Part shown: positions 17,893 to 26,224 of the stretch, piece by piece
How the letters are laid out: every line of letters starts with the position of its first letter
Position numbering within the stretch: the stretch's first letter is position 1
NCBI RefSeq assembly: GCF_022836845.1
Contig: NZ_JAJNNZ010000004.1
Location: 248,001-312,000 of the forward strand
From: Vibrio gelatinilyticus
GTDB lineage: Bacteria; Pseudomonadota; Gammaproteobacteria; Enterobacterales; Vibrionaceae
DNA length: 64,000 nucleotides
Reading direction: 5' to 3'
Notes under the pieces: generated by a model
Database searches by the model: none
What the model saw: the letters and a program-made list of their open reading frames with translations, nothing else
What the model was told of the DNA's origin: nothing
Position numbers and translations under genes: made by a program

Positions 17893-19257
17893 TTGATCAC
17901 TGTCGATAAACAAGATGCCATCACATTGAAAGTCGCTCACGCGATGGCTAAGACAAAAAAACTGGATCTTGAACTATACCTGTTTATCCCAGGAGAGCTT
18001 GGCTTAGAGCCCACTATTCTACCAGAAAATGACTTTTACTATAGCTCTCTTACGCAAAAGAGGGTGTATTTTAGTGACAAGATATTCCTACCGCTTGTTC
18101 ACTCACGCCTTGCAAAACGTGGGCGACTGTCTAATACCCAATACAGAGTCAGTCTAAGCCTATTCGCTTATCAATACGTCACTGCATTAGATAATGCCGT
18201 TTCAAGCTTGAAACAAAGCGGCAAAGAAGATGTCACTTCTGATGAAGTCGATGAAGTTATTGAGCTTGCACTCGATATATTGAAGAGGCTAAGACGAGCC
18301 ATACCATATGAAGAAAATCTCAAGCGCTACTATGCCAATATAGATAACTACTTATCTTGGTATACTGGACAGCAGTTTTTATCATTAGTTGCTCACCTTC
18401 CGAGAAACAAACAGTATACGACGCTTAAAGAACGCCTCATTACGATAGCTGAGAAAGAACAAGCTCACAGAAAACTCAACAATTACAACTCAGAAAAAGT
18501 ACGTAAAGACGCCACGCGAATGAGTAATAAAATGCGTTTGCTCCGCCGACTCATAGAACACCCTATTGTCCTTCAAGAAAAAACCACTTCTCTTGGAAGC
18601 AACACAAAGCGTGTCATTAAAGGAGCTGCAACAGGTCTAGTCATGTTATTTGTGACCAGTGGTGTTATCTTAGCACGTGACTACCTAGGAGAAATTACAG
18701 CATCATTTATTATGGTTCTGTCCGTGATCTATGCGCTAAGAGAAGTTTTCAAAGACGACCTAAAAGACATTTTATGGCGGTGGATCCAACGCGGAAAGCC
18801 CAAATGGCGACGTCGTTATATAGATCCCACCACCAAAAAAGAAGTCGGACGAAAAATAGAATGGTTAGATTACACAACCTTTGAAACGCTGCCAGATGCC
18901 GTTAAAACGATTCGTAAAAAACGTGTCGTGCAACGTGAAGAAAAAATTCTTCATTATCATGGCCGAACTCAAATGACGACTTCGTTGTTCGCTAGTGGCT
19001 ATGAGCAAACTCGTGAAACACTCAATATTAACTTTAGAGCCCTAACCCGCCTGATGGATAAAAGTAGCAACCGCGTGTATCAATTAAAAGACGGACAAGT
19101 CACCAAAGAATCACTTGAAAAAAGGCATCTCCTCAACCTTATTGTCAAAGAAGACAATCACGAGGGCGCACCGATATTTTACCGCTGGAAGATCATTCTC
19201 AATCGTTCAAAGATTGTTGATATTGAACAAATATCAGTAGATTCCCCATTTCAATAG
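17893..19257 (+). CDS. Conserved membrane protein of unknown function
   Basis: A 454-residue protein I cannot place in a named family. Residues about 1-240 are soluble, charged and helical. A pair of adjacent membrane segments follows at about 245-290 (GLVMLFVTSGVIL and ASFIMVLSVIYAL). A strongly basic region (WRWIQRGKPKWRRRYIDP) then leads to a roughly 150-residue C-terminal part. This suggests an inner-membrane hairpin with both large domains in the cytoplasm. The start is TTG at 17893 (MITVDKQDAITLK) with GGAG nine bases upstream. It is divergent from cvfB and convergent with the DUF4442 gene nine bases away. No catalytic motif is seen. Confidence 0.75.
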   Translation: MITVDKQDAITLKVAHAMAKTKKLDLELYLFIPGELGLEPTILPENDFYYSSLTQKRVYFSDKIFLPLVHSRLAKRGRLSNTQYRVSLSLFAYQYVTALDNAVSSLKQSGKEDVTSDEVDEVIELALDILKRLRRAIPYEENLKRYYANIDNYLSWYTGQQFLSLVAHLPRNKQYTTLKERLITIAEKEQAHRKLNNYNSEKVRKDATRMSNKMRLLRRLIEHPIVLQEKTTSLGSNTKRVIKGAATGLVMLFVTSGVILARDYLGEITASFIMVLSVIYALREVFKDDLKDILWRWIQRGKPKWRRRYIDPTTKKEVGRKIEWLDYTTFETLPDAVKTIRKKRVVQREEKILHYHGRTQMTTSLFASGYEQTRETLNINFRALTRLMDKSSNRVYQLKDGQVTKESLEKRHLLNLIVKEDNHEGAPIFYRWKIILNRSKIVDIEQISVDSPFQ

Positions 19258-19266
19258 AAGCTTAAA

Positions 19267-19791
19267 TTACGCCATTTTTTTAAGTGACAGAGTCAATGTA
19301 AATTCTGCCATTGGCTCATCACCATTTAGGCTAGGACATAAAGCGATTATCGATACTGGTTTGTTCACACGCTCGCCTGTAGAAAGTGTTTCGTCAAGCA
19401 TTTTGTCGATCAGTTTGCCATCATTACAAACAAAATGCACCTCGCCCTCAGGACGTTTAAAGAAGCGTCCTTCCACTTCTTTAAAGGCCAACGACACTTT
19501 CTCACCGCGCTGCTGAGCCTTACTCATAGCCATGAAACCGCCAGCAACATCTGCGCCAACAGACAGCGCGCCGAAATACATACTGTTGAGGTGATTTTTT
19601 GTTCGCCGTTTTAGCGGCATAGAAATGACCACTTGTTCTTGGTTCAAAACTCGTATCTTAGGGCTACACAACCAAATTAACGGAACCTTAAAAAAACCAA
19701 ACAAGCGCAGATAGATATTTGCTTTCTGAATCGGGGACAACATTTTCAAAACCTCAGGATAAAACTCATTAGACCAGTTAACCTGACGCAT
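19267..19791 (-). CDS. DUF4442 hotdog-fold protein
   Basis: A 174-residue protein with the DUF4442/YiiD-C pattern of hotdog thioesterase-like proteins. A membrane-associating N-terminal stretch (LFGFFKVPLIWLCSP) is followed by NHLNSMYFGALSVGADVAGGFMAM, where family members carry the helix facing the substrate tunnel. The family is related to acyl-CoA thioesterases but activity has not been assigned. The ATG at 19789-19791 gives MRQVNWSNEFYPE; no strong ribosome site is seen. It lies downstream of the PEP-synthase-like gene on the same strand, separated by that gene's hairpin terminator. Confidence 0.8.
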   Translation of the reverse strand: MRQVNWSNEFYPEVLKMLSPIQKANIYLRLFGFFKVPLIWLCSPKIRVLNQEQVVISMPLKRRTKNHLNSMYFGALSVGADVAGGFMAMSKAQQRGEKVSLAFKEVEGRFFKRPEGEVHFVCNDGKLIDKMLDETLSTGERVNKPVSIIALCPSLNGDEPMAEFTLTLSLKKMA

Positions 19792-19822
19792 TGCGGGATG
19801 TCAAAAAAATGTTAAAGAAATG

Positions 19823-19854
19823 AGTATTAAGTGCTTGTTGAAGCACTTAATACT
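19823..19854 (-). terminator. Hairpin terminator behind the PEP-synthase-like gene
   Basis: A perfect 14-bp inverted repeat (19823-19836 with 19841-19854, loop GTTG) lies 10 bases past the stop of the gene at 19865. On the minus strand the following sequence is T-rich (CATTTCTTTAACATTTTTTT), though the T-run is not immediate. Confidence 0.65.
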
Positions 19855-19864
19855 GCCGACATGG

Positions 19865-20770
19865 TTACGCTGTAACTACAACTTCTAGCGTGCCTTTGTC
19901 TAATAGGTGTGTTTCTAGTAGTGGATAGTCCTTTAGGCTAGCGCATAAAAGAATTACTGGTTTTTTTGCATGGTTCGCTGCACTGATAGCCGCATCGAGT
20001 AGTGATAGTACAGATTCATTTTGAGGGTCATATAAGTGCTCTAAGCTTTCGTTGAGTCTATCGACGCCAAGGGTAAATTGCGCCAGATTATCAACATTAA
20101 TGGCAAGACCATCAAAGTACTGTAATAAACGTTCTGAGAGCAGCACAGATGAAGGTACATCGCATGAATAGAGTACTTTCAGTCCATTTAACCCTCTAGG
20201 CAGTCCGTGCTCTGCTAATTTATCGATGATTTTAGCCGCATCACTGAGAGCTCGCACAAAAGGAACGACAATCTCTACGTTATAGCCAAGTTCACGTAAC
20301 GATTTTATCACTGAACACTCTAACGCAAATGCTTGAGCATGAGTTTCGCTTGCAAAACGTGATACACCACGTAGGCCCATCAATGGGTTAATTTCGCTCG
20401 CTTCAACTTTACCGCCAAGTAGTGCTTTCATCGCATAGCTGTCGGCACTGTTGAGCATAATGCGAATCGCTTTGTGATTAGATTGAATACTTTGCTGAAT
20501 AACGGTGACAAGAGTTGCAACAAAATGCTCGGTAACAGAGCTTTCTCCTAGAATAGCATCAATAGAGCTCGCCTCAATTGTATCCAACTCTTCACGCACA
20601 CTTTCAAGAGATGGGTGATAGAAGACGTTTTCCATGATGAGTTCCGAGAGAGAAACAAACAAATGCTCACCATTGTGTTCATTACTGTAGCTAGGTAGAA
20701 CATCTCCCATGACCAATTGGCCACTTTTTTCTTCAACGCCTGCGCTGTCGGATCCCTTATCGTAACTCAT
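19865..20770 (-). CDS. Stand-alone PEP synthase C-terminal (PEP/pyruvate-binding) domain protein, probable pseudoenzyme
   Basis: A 301-residue protein matching only the C-terminal TIM-barrel domain of PEP synthase; the ATP-grasp and phosphohistidine domains are absent. Visible landmarks are NPLMGLRGVSRF (128-139, PpsA NPMLGFRG), IVVPFVRALSDA (167-178), GLPRGLNGLKVL (189-200), VPSSVLLSERLLQYFDG (205-221) and LGVDR (234-238). Key positions have changed. The metal-binding Glu of CEIPSN is Asp204. SNDMTQ has become VDNLAQ. The catalytic CGQ reads LCA, so Cys276 appears shifted by one. It is unlikely to make PEP by itself. The ATG at 20768-20770 has GGAG six bases upstream; the longer frame to 20833 lacks this. 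It is divergent from aroH, where E. coli has ppsA-ppsR-aroH. Confidence 0.85.
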   Translation of the reverse strand: MSYDKGSDSAGVEEKSGQLVMGDVLPSYSNEHNGEHLFVSLSELIMENVFYHPSLESVREELDTIEASSIDAILGESSVTEHFVATLVTVIQQSIQSNHKAIRIMLNSADSYAMKALLGGKVEASEINPLMGLRGVSRFASETHAQAFALECSVIKSLRELGYNVEIVVPFVRALSDAAKIIDKLAEHGLPRGLNGLKVLYSCDVPSSVLLSERLLQYFDGLAINVDNLAQFTLGVDRLNESLEHLYDPQNESVLSLLDAAISAANHAKKPVILLCASLKDYPLLETHLLDKGTLEVVVTA

Positions 20771-20924
20771 TACTACTCCAATACATTTTGAATCTATTGT
20801 GTTGAAAATACCTAGACACTGTAAGGAATACAAGCCTCTATTGATTTAAATAGTTATTCTGGGTTTATTCCTCGTTCTATTTCCGTTATCTTTAGCGCTT
20901 CGAAATAGATTAGCAGGCTGTTGT

Positions 20925-21983
20925 ATGCCATTAAAAACCGACGAACTAAGAACTCAGGCGTTAGGACCGATGCCTACTCCGTCAGAATTGAGTTCAGCTC
21001 ACCCGATTACCGACGATGTTGCAGAAAGAATTGCGGACTCTCGACGTCAAATAGAAAACATACTCAGCGGTCAAGATAACCGTTTGCTCGTAATCGTTGG
21101 CCCATGTTCAGTACATGATACTGATGCTGCTCTTGATTACGCAAAAAGACTCAGCGCTATTCAGCACGAATATCAAAGTGAACTGTTTATTGTGATGAGA
21201 ACTTACTTTGAAAAGCCAAGAACCGTTATCGGCTGGAAAGGCTTAGTGACAGACCCAAACCTAGATGGCTCCTATGCACTAGAGACTGGTCTCAATAAAG
21301 CTCGTAAGCTTCTTCTAGATATCAATAAATTAGGTTTGGCGACGGCGACAGAGTTTCTCGACATGATCACTGGGCAGTACATCGCTGACTTGATTACTTG
21401 GGGAGCGATTGGTGCGCGCACTACCGAATCTCAGATCCATCGTGAAATGGCTTCTGCCTTATCTTGCCCTGTAGGTTTCAAAAATGGTACGAATGGCAGT
21501 GTAAAAATTGCGATCGATGCCATCAGAGCCGCTCAATCGTCACATTACTTCTATTCACCAGACAAAAATGGTCGTATGACTGTTTATAGAACCAGTGGCA
21601 ACCCTTATGGTCATATCATTTTGCGCGGCGGCGATACTGGTACGAACTTCGACAGGCAGTCGATTGCGAGTGCTTGTAATGAATTAGATTCATTTGGATT
21701 ATCACCGCGTTTAGTTGTTGATTTCAGCCATGCTAACTGTCAAAAGCAGCATCGCAAGCAGCTCGATGTCGCTCAAGAAATTGCTGACCAATTAAAAGAA
21801 GGAAGCCATTGTATCGCTGGTATTATGGCGGAAAGCTTCATTATAGAAGGCAATCAAAGTATGGATGATATTCACAATCTAACGTATGGCCAATCCATTA
21901 CTGACCCTTGCTTAAGCTGGGAGCACACCGTCGAGATGCTAGACATTCTTGCCGGTGCTATCAAACAACGAAATACAAATTAA
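20925..21983 (+). CDS. aroH: 3-deoxy-7-phosphoheptulonate (DAHP) synthase, AroH-like
   Basis: A 352-residue class I DAHP synthase, which condenses PEP with erythrose 4-phosphate to start the shikimate pathway. Family segments include VGPCSVHD (PEP site), MRTYFEKPRT, GARTTESQIHREMASALSCPVGFKNGT and VVDFSHANCQKQH. The N-terminus TDELRTQALGPMPTPSEL and the ending are closer to E. coli AroH (Trp-sensitive) than AroG or AroF as I recall them. I see no TrpR operator in the 154 bases upstream, so its regulation may differ. yajQ follows after 12 bases, probably on the same transcript. Confidence 0.9.
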   Translation: MPLKTDELRTQALGPMPTPSELSSAHPITDDVAERIADSRRQIENILSGQDNRLLVIVGPCSVHDTDAALDYAKRLSAIQHEYQSELFIVMRTYFEKPRTVIGWKGLVTDPNLDGSYALETGLNKARKLLLDINKLGLATATEFLDMITGQYIADLITWGAIGARTTESQIHREMASALSCPVGFKNGTNGSVKIAIDAIRAAQSSHYFYSPDKNGRMTVYRTSGNPYGHIILRGGDTGTNFDRQSIASACNELDSFGLSPRLVVDFSHANCQKQHRKQLDVAQEIADQLKEGSHCIAGIMAESFIIEGNQSMDDIHNLTYGQSITDPCLSWEHTVEMLDILAGAIKQRNTN

Positions 21984-21995
21984 TAGGAAATCACT

Positions 21996-22478
21996 ATGCC
22001 CTCTTTTGATATTATTTCTGAAGTCGATACCGTTGAGCTGCGAAATGCAGTAGACAATGCTAATCGTGAGCTTTCTACTCGATTCGATTTTCGTAACGTC
22101 GAAGCGTCGTTCTCGCTCAAAGATGAAACTGTAAAGCTTTCCTCTGAAAGTGATTTTCAACTAAAACAGATGCGAGATATCCTGCGTGGCAACTTAACCA
22201 AGCGTGGCGTTGACGTAAATGCGATGGATTCACAAACTGCAGAGCAAACCGGTAAGCTTTGGCACCAAAACATTCTCTTCAAACAAGGTGTAGAAACCGC
22301 GGTTGCGAAGAAAATTGTGAAAGCCGTAAAAGATGCGAAAATCAAAGCGCAAGTATCTATTCAAGGCGAGAAGGTACGCGTTACCGGAAAAAAACGCGAC
22401 GATCTTCAAGCAGTCATCGCGCTAGTCAAAGAAAATGAATTAGGTCAACCTTTTCAATTCAACAACTTCCGCGACTAA
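21996..22478 (+). CDS. yajQ: YajQ-family nucleotide-binding protein
   Basis: A 160-residue protein of the UPF0234/YajQ family: [22 protein letters not shown] at the start, NREISTRFDFR-type segment, and [18 protein letters not shown] near the end. The fold is two ferredoxin-like domains. Members bind nucleotides, and in Xanthomonas and Pseudomonas relatives cyclic di-GMP. The length is standard. It follows aroH by 12 bases with AGGAAAT before the ATG, and is followed by a strong bidirectional terminator. Confidence 0.95.
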   Translation: MPSFDIISEVDTVELRNAVDNANRELSTRFDFRNVEASFSLKDETVKLSSESDFQLKQMRDILRGNLTKRGVDVNAMDSQTAEQTGKLWHQNILFKQGVETAVAKKIVKAVKDAKIKAQVSIQGEKVRVTGKKRDDLQAVIALVKENELGQPFQFNNFRD

Positions 22479-22500
22479 TCGCTATAAAAATAGCATGATG

Positions 22501-22527
22501 AAAAAAAGGGCCAAATGGCCCTTTTTT
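22501..22527. terminator. Bidirectional intrinsic terminator between yajQ and the siroheme synthase gene
   Basis: A GGGCCA/TGGCCC stem with an AA loop (22508-22521) is flanked by seven A on the left and six T on the right, so it can stop transcription from both convergent genes. Confidence 0.9.
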
Positions 22528-23464
22528 ACTTTTCACTGGCAAGGCACACCGCAGTGTCACAAGCGCCTACCAGTCGATGCTCTCCAAAGTGCTGGGGTAT
22601 AAGAACAACAACGCGAGCACCTTCCTGCTTGAGCGTTGTAATGGTGTCAGAGACATCAGCGATATCCTTGAAAAGTTCACGTTCTGCGTCTCGCCTCACC
22701 AAGTCAATAAACTCGAATGGACAATCTTTATGATAGAAAACTCTTTCCGCCTCTTGCATCAGACGCAGTGCTTTTAGAGATAACAGTTCAACATCATCTC
22801 CAAATTCAACCCAGGTACAACCGTGAACAAACTCATGTTTGTTTTCTTTTAATTTTTGATAAGCTTTCTCGAGTTCATGATTGTTTTTGCTATCGACAAC
22901 GGTTGGGAGCCTGAAAAACAATTCCCAGAATTTGCGCCTATCATCTACGGTTTTGTAAGTATTTTTGATGTCATTGCGTTTACTCGATGCAAAATCCGCC
23001 ATTATTGCCAAATTCATTGGCAATAAGCTCTCTACTTTTTCACGTATTCCTCGAATCAAGACTGGCGACGCGCCACCGCTGGATATTGCGATTTGTATTC
23101 GCCCACGGTTAATCATCGAGGGGGTTATAAAGTCACAAAAAGGTGTGTCATCGACAACATTCACCATAATACCCATATTTTTTGCATCGTTATGCACTTG
23201 ATGATTCAAGTCAGGATTATTGGTTGTTGCCCAAACTTGCACATATTTTGACGTGAGGCACTCAGAAGAATAGAAGTTTTGTAACCATTCACATTTTCCT
23301 TGTTGTACCAAATCAGCAATATAAGGTTCTACCTGCGGTGATACTACCGTAACACTTGCCCCAGCACGAACAAGGCTTTCAACTTTTCGACACGCGACTT
23401 CGCCGCCGCCAACCACCAATACTGCCTTATTAAGCAGATCCATAAACAGAGGAAAGTAACGCAT
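22526..23464 (-). CDS. Siroheme synthase N-terminal domain protein (precorrin-2 dehydrogenase/ferrochelatase) with a decayed methyltransferase tail
   Basis: A 312-residue protein. Residues 1-190 are the Met8/CysG N-terminal domain: NAD-binding VVGGGEVACRK (18-27), VNVVDD (101-106, containing the catalytic Asp) and IAISSGGASPVLIRGIR (125-141). This domain oxidises precorrin-2 and inserts iron to give siroheme. Residues about 215-312 resemble only the beginning of the CysG uroporphyrinogen-III methyltransferase domain (LLSLKALRLMQEAERVFYHK...IDLVRRDAER), with the Gly-rich GxGPGD loop lost and most of the domain missing. A separate CobA-type methyltransferase would be needed elsewhere. The ATG at 23464 begins MRYFPLFMDLLNKAVLVVGG. 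Confidence 0.9.
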   Translation of the reverse strand: MRYFPLFMDLLNKAVLVVGGGEVACRKVESLVRAGASVTVVSPQVEPYIADLVQQGKCEWLQNFYSSECLTSKYVQVWATTNNPDLNHQVHNDAKNMGIMVNVVDDTPFCDFITPSMINRGRIQIAISSGGASPVLIRGIREKVESLLPMNLAIMADFASSKRNDIKNTYKTVDDRRKFWELFFRLPTVVDSKNNHELEKAYQKLKENKHEFVHGCTWVEFGDDVELLSLKALRLMQEAERVFYHKDCPFEFIDLVRRDAERELFKDIADVSDTITTLKQEGARVVVLIPQHFGEHRLVGACDTAVCLASEK

Positions 23465-23502
23465 AAGATCCCTTTTCTATACAAAATAACTATTCATTCA
23501 AA

Positions 23503-23519
23503 CTCACCAAAATGGTGCG
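23503..23519. promoter_or_regulatory. NtrC-like inverted repeat
   Basis: CTCACC-AAAAT-GGTGCG matches the NtrC consensus TGCACC-N5-GGTGCA in 9 of 12 positions by eye. It lies about 400 bases upstream of aapJ, a usual enhancer distance. Confidence 0.4.
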
Positions 23520-23812
23520 CAATTGTCACCGAGACATTCGTCACAAAATAATTATCCACTAAAATTAGAGCACTTATAAGATGATCTAATTGTTGGTGAA
23601 AAATTTTACAGCACAATAAGCTAAATTAACCTTTTATTAACACCATAGTCACTAACACATCAAAATGGTGCTTGGTTGCACTATTTACAAAAGCACTTCA
23701 CTTAGTCATTCTAACTAAAGTTTAAATGTGTGCGTTAGTTCAAAACACTATTTAAATTAATAATTTGAGAATTCTCGTTTCATTCTCTACGCTTTAATCG
23801 ATTGTTAAGAAA

Positions 23813-23829
23813 TGCACCAATAAGGTTCA
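23813..23829. promoter_or_regulatory. NtrC-like inverted repeat
   Basis: TGCACC-AATAA-GGTTCA matches TGCACC-N5-GGTGCA in 11 of 12 positions. It lies about 95 bases upstream of the aapJ ATG. A weaker copy (CACATC-AAAAT-GGTGCT) is at 23656-23672. Confidence 0.45.
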
Positions 23830-23921
23830 TCGAAAATCGAACTAAAGATGCAACACAACAATATGAGCATACTGTATCAGGCAGGACCTGATTAACACGG
23901 AATATACAGGAAGGATACATA

Positions 23922-24950
23922 ATGACAAAGAAAGTCACTCTTATTGCATCAATTGTAGCAGCTTCTGCTGCTGTAATGAGCACCTCTGCGTTTGCCGCTG
24001 ACAGTACTTTAGACAAAGTAATGAAAGCTGGCTCGTTGACTTGTGGTGTAAGTACTGGTCTTCCAGGTTTCTCTAACCCTAACTCAAAGGGCGAATGGGA
24101 AGGCATTGATGTTGAGTATTGCCAAGCATTGGCTGCTGCCGTTTTGGGGGACAAATCTAAAGTAAAATACGTACCTCTAACAGCTAAAGAGCGTTTTACT
24201 GCGCTTCAATCTGGTGAAATCGACGTACTTTCTCGTAACACAACTTGGACGCTTCATCGTGATACTGCACTGGGTTTGAACTTCGTTGGTGTTAACTACT
24301 ATGACGGCCAAGGCTTTATGGTTAAAAAAGACATCGGTGTGACAAGTGCTAAAGAGCTTGATGGCGCTTCTGTTTGTGTACAGTCTGGTACAACTACAGA
24401 GCTCAACCTAGCAGACTACTTCCGCAACGAGGGAATGTCTTACAAACCAGTTGTATTTGATACAGCAGCGCAAACGTCTAAAGGCTTCGACTCTGGTCGT
24501 TGTGATGTGCTAACTACTGACCAATCTGGTCTTTATGCACTTCGCCTAAACCTTCAAGATCCAAAATCAGCAGTCGTACTGCCAGAGATTATCTCTAAAG
24601 AGCCTCTTGGCCCAGTAGTTCGTCAAGACGACGACAAATGGTTCAACGTTGCTAAGTGGACACTAAACGCAATGATCAACGCAGAAGAGTACGGTGTGAC
24701 TTCAGCAAATGCTGACGAAATGCTGAAATCGTCAGATCCAAACGTTAAACGTATTTTGGGTGTTGACGGACCAAAAGGTAAAGCTCTAGGAATCAGCGAC
24801 GACTGGGGTTACCAGGTAATCAAACAAGTTGGTAACTACGGTGAAAGCTTTGAACGTACTGTTGGTACTGGTTCACCTCTTCAAATCTCTCGCGGAGTAA
24901 ACGCACTTTGGAACGCTGGCGGCTTTATGTACGCCCCACCAATCCGTTAA
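23922..24950 (+). CDS. aapJ: General L-amino-acid ABC transporter, periplasmic binding protein
   Basis: A 342-residue solute-binding protein with a Sec signal peptide (1-25, ending SAFA). It matches AapJ/BztA, the broad-specificity amino-acid receptor: LDKVMKAGSLTCGVSTGLPGFSNPN at the mature N-terminus, LTAKERFTALQSGEIDVLSRNTTWT, and the C-terminal NALWNAGGFMYAPPIR. It binds amino acids in the periplasm and delivers them to AapQM. AGGAAGG precedes the ATG. A hairpin at 24971-24992 between it and aapQ is expected to keep receptor mRNA more abundant than the membrane components. Confidence 0.96.
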   Translation: MTKKVTLIASIVAASAAVMSTSAFAADSTLDKVMKAGSLTCGVSTGLPGFSNPNSKGEWEGIDVEYCQALAAAVLGDKSKVKYVPLTAKERFTALQSGEIDVLSRNTTWTLHRDTALGLNFVGVNYYDGQGFMVKKDIGVTSAKELDGASVCVQSGTTTELNLADYFRNEGMSYKPVVFDTAAQTSKGFDSGRCDVLTTDQSGLYALRLNLQDPKSAVVLPEIISKEPLGPVVRQDDDKWFNVAKWTLNAMINAEEYGVTSANADEMLKSSDPNVKRILGVDGPKGKALGISDDWGYQVIKQVGNYGESFERTVGTGSPLQISRGVNALWNAGGFMYAPPIR

Positions 24951-24970
24951 TAGTCTATTGAGAACTCCAC

Positions 24971-24992
24971 AAGGGCGGTTAATTCCGCCCTT
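24971..24992 (+). terminator. Hairpin between aapJ and aapQ (partial terminator or mRNA-stabilising element)
   Basis: AAGGGCGG (24971-24978) pairs with CCGCCCTT (24985-24992) around a six-base loop, followed by TTC. The weak T-run suits attenuation inside an operon. Confidence 0.7.
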
Positions 24993-25020
24993 TTCAAAAT
25001 GGATTTGAGGTTATAGCTGT

Positions 25021-26223
25021 ATGAAACCTAATAACAATCAAGTCGCTGCGCAGGCTAAACCTGCAAAAAGCACTAACATCTTATACAACCCTACTTTCCG
25101 TTCCGTCGTCTTTCAGTTAATTGCCGTTCTCGCGCTATTGGCTTTCTTCTACACAATCGTTAACAATGCACTTACCAACCTTTCTTCGCGCGGTATTGCT
25201 ACAGGCTTTGATTTCTTGTCTCAAGAAGCAGGCTTTGGCATTGGATTGTCTCTTGTAGAGTACGACGAGACCCACACTTACGGAAAAACGTTCATTGTAG
25301 GGCTTTTAAACACCGCTTTAGTCTCAGTACTAGGCATTGTGTTTGCTACAGTACTCGGCTTTGTCATGGGAATAGCCCGGTTATCAAGTAACTGGCTTGT
25401 CAGCCGATTCGCTGCCGTTTATATTGAAATCTTTCGTAATATTCCATTATTGCTCCAGATTTTCTTTTGGTACTTCGCAGTATTGCAAGCATTACCTTCA
25501 CCTAGGCAAAGTATCAGCATCGGTGAAGCCGTCTTTCTCAATGTTCGCGGACTATTCTTCCCTGCCCCAGTGCTGAACGAGGGCGGTAGCTTTGTGGTTG
25601 GCGCACTAATACTCGGTATTATTGCCACAATCGTCATCAGCATCTGGGCGAAGAATAAACAACGTTTGACGGGACAACAAACGCCAGTTTTCCGCATAGG
25701 ATTGGGCTTAATTGTCGTATTGCCTATGGTTGTTTACCTAGTATTGGGCATGCCAATTTCAGCCGAATATCCAGTACTTAAAGGTTTCAACTTTAAGGGC
25801 GGAATTAGCATTATTCCTGAACTCGCGGCACTGACATTAGCATTGAGTATCTATACCGCTTCTTTTATCGCCGAGATAGTACGCTCAGGTATTAATGCGG
25901 TTAACCACGGTCAAACTGAAGCGGCGATGTCACTTGGTTTGCCACGTTCAAAAACACTTAAGTTAGTCGTGATCCCTCAAGCTATGAGGATCATCATTCC
26001 ACCATTGACTAGCCAATACCTTAATTTAACCAAAAACTCGTCACTCGCGATGGCCATTGGTTACCCAGACCTTGTGTCGGTATTTGCTGGTACCACTCTC
26101 AACCAGGTAGGACAAGCAATTGAAGTTATTGCTATGACTATGGGTGTTTACCTCACTCTCAGCTTGCTTACTTCTGCATTGATGAACTTGTATAACCGTA
26201 AAGTCGCATTGGTGGAGAGATAA
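25021..26223 (+). CDS. aapQ: General L-amino-acid ABC transporter, permease AapQ
   Basis: A 400-residue inner-membrane permease of the His/Glu/Gln/Arg/opine transporter family. The N-terminal third has the large periplasmic loop typical of AapQ (FDFLSQEAGFGIG). Multiple membrane segments follow, and the EAA loop that contacts the ATPase is EAAMSLGLPRSKTLKLVVIPQAMRIIIPPL near residue 300. It forms a heterodimer with AapM. It starts 70 bases after the aapJ stop; aapM begins one base after its own stop. Confidence 0.95.
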   Translation: MKPNNNQVAAQAKPAKSTNILYNPTFRSVVFQLIAVLALLAFFYTIVNNALTNLSSRGIATGFDFLSQEAGFGIGLSLVEYDETHTYGKTFIVGLLNTALVSVLGIVFATVLGFVMGIARLSSNWLVSRFAAVYIEIFRNIPLLLQIFFWYFAVLQALPSPRQSISIGEAVFLNVRGLFFPAPVLNEGGSFVVGALILGIIATIVISIWAKNKQRLTGQQTPVFRIGLGLIVVLPMVVYLVLGMPISAEYPVLKGFNFKGGISIIPELAALTLALSIYTASFIAEIVRSGINAVNHGQTEAAMSLGLPRSKTLKLVVIPQAMRIIIPPLTSQYLNLTKNSSLAMAIGYPDLVSVFAGTTLNQVGQAIEVIAMTMGVYLTLSLLTSALMNLYNRKVALVER

Positions 26224-26224
26224 T

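Larger units (their letters stand above)
23465..23921. other. 457-bp divergent intergenic region upstream of aapJ
   Basis: This AT-rich gap separates the siroheme synthase gene from aapJ. It holds two good and one poor NtrC-like inverted repeat (annotated separately). No open frame or terminator is seen. A -24/-12-like TGG...TTGC at 23666-23680 has the wrong spacing by one base, so I do not call it a sigma-54 promoter. Confidence 0.4.

Noticed and set aside
20771..20924. TrpR operator for aroH
   Set aside because: I looked for a CTAG-centred palindrome like the E. coli TrpR site and found none.
23666..23680. TGGTGCTTGGTTGCA resembling a sigma-54 promoter upstream of aapJ
   Set aside because: GG and GC are separated by nine bases instead of the ten needed, and the best NtrC-like site lies downstream of it.
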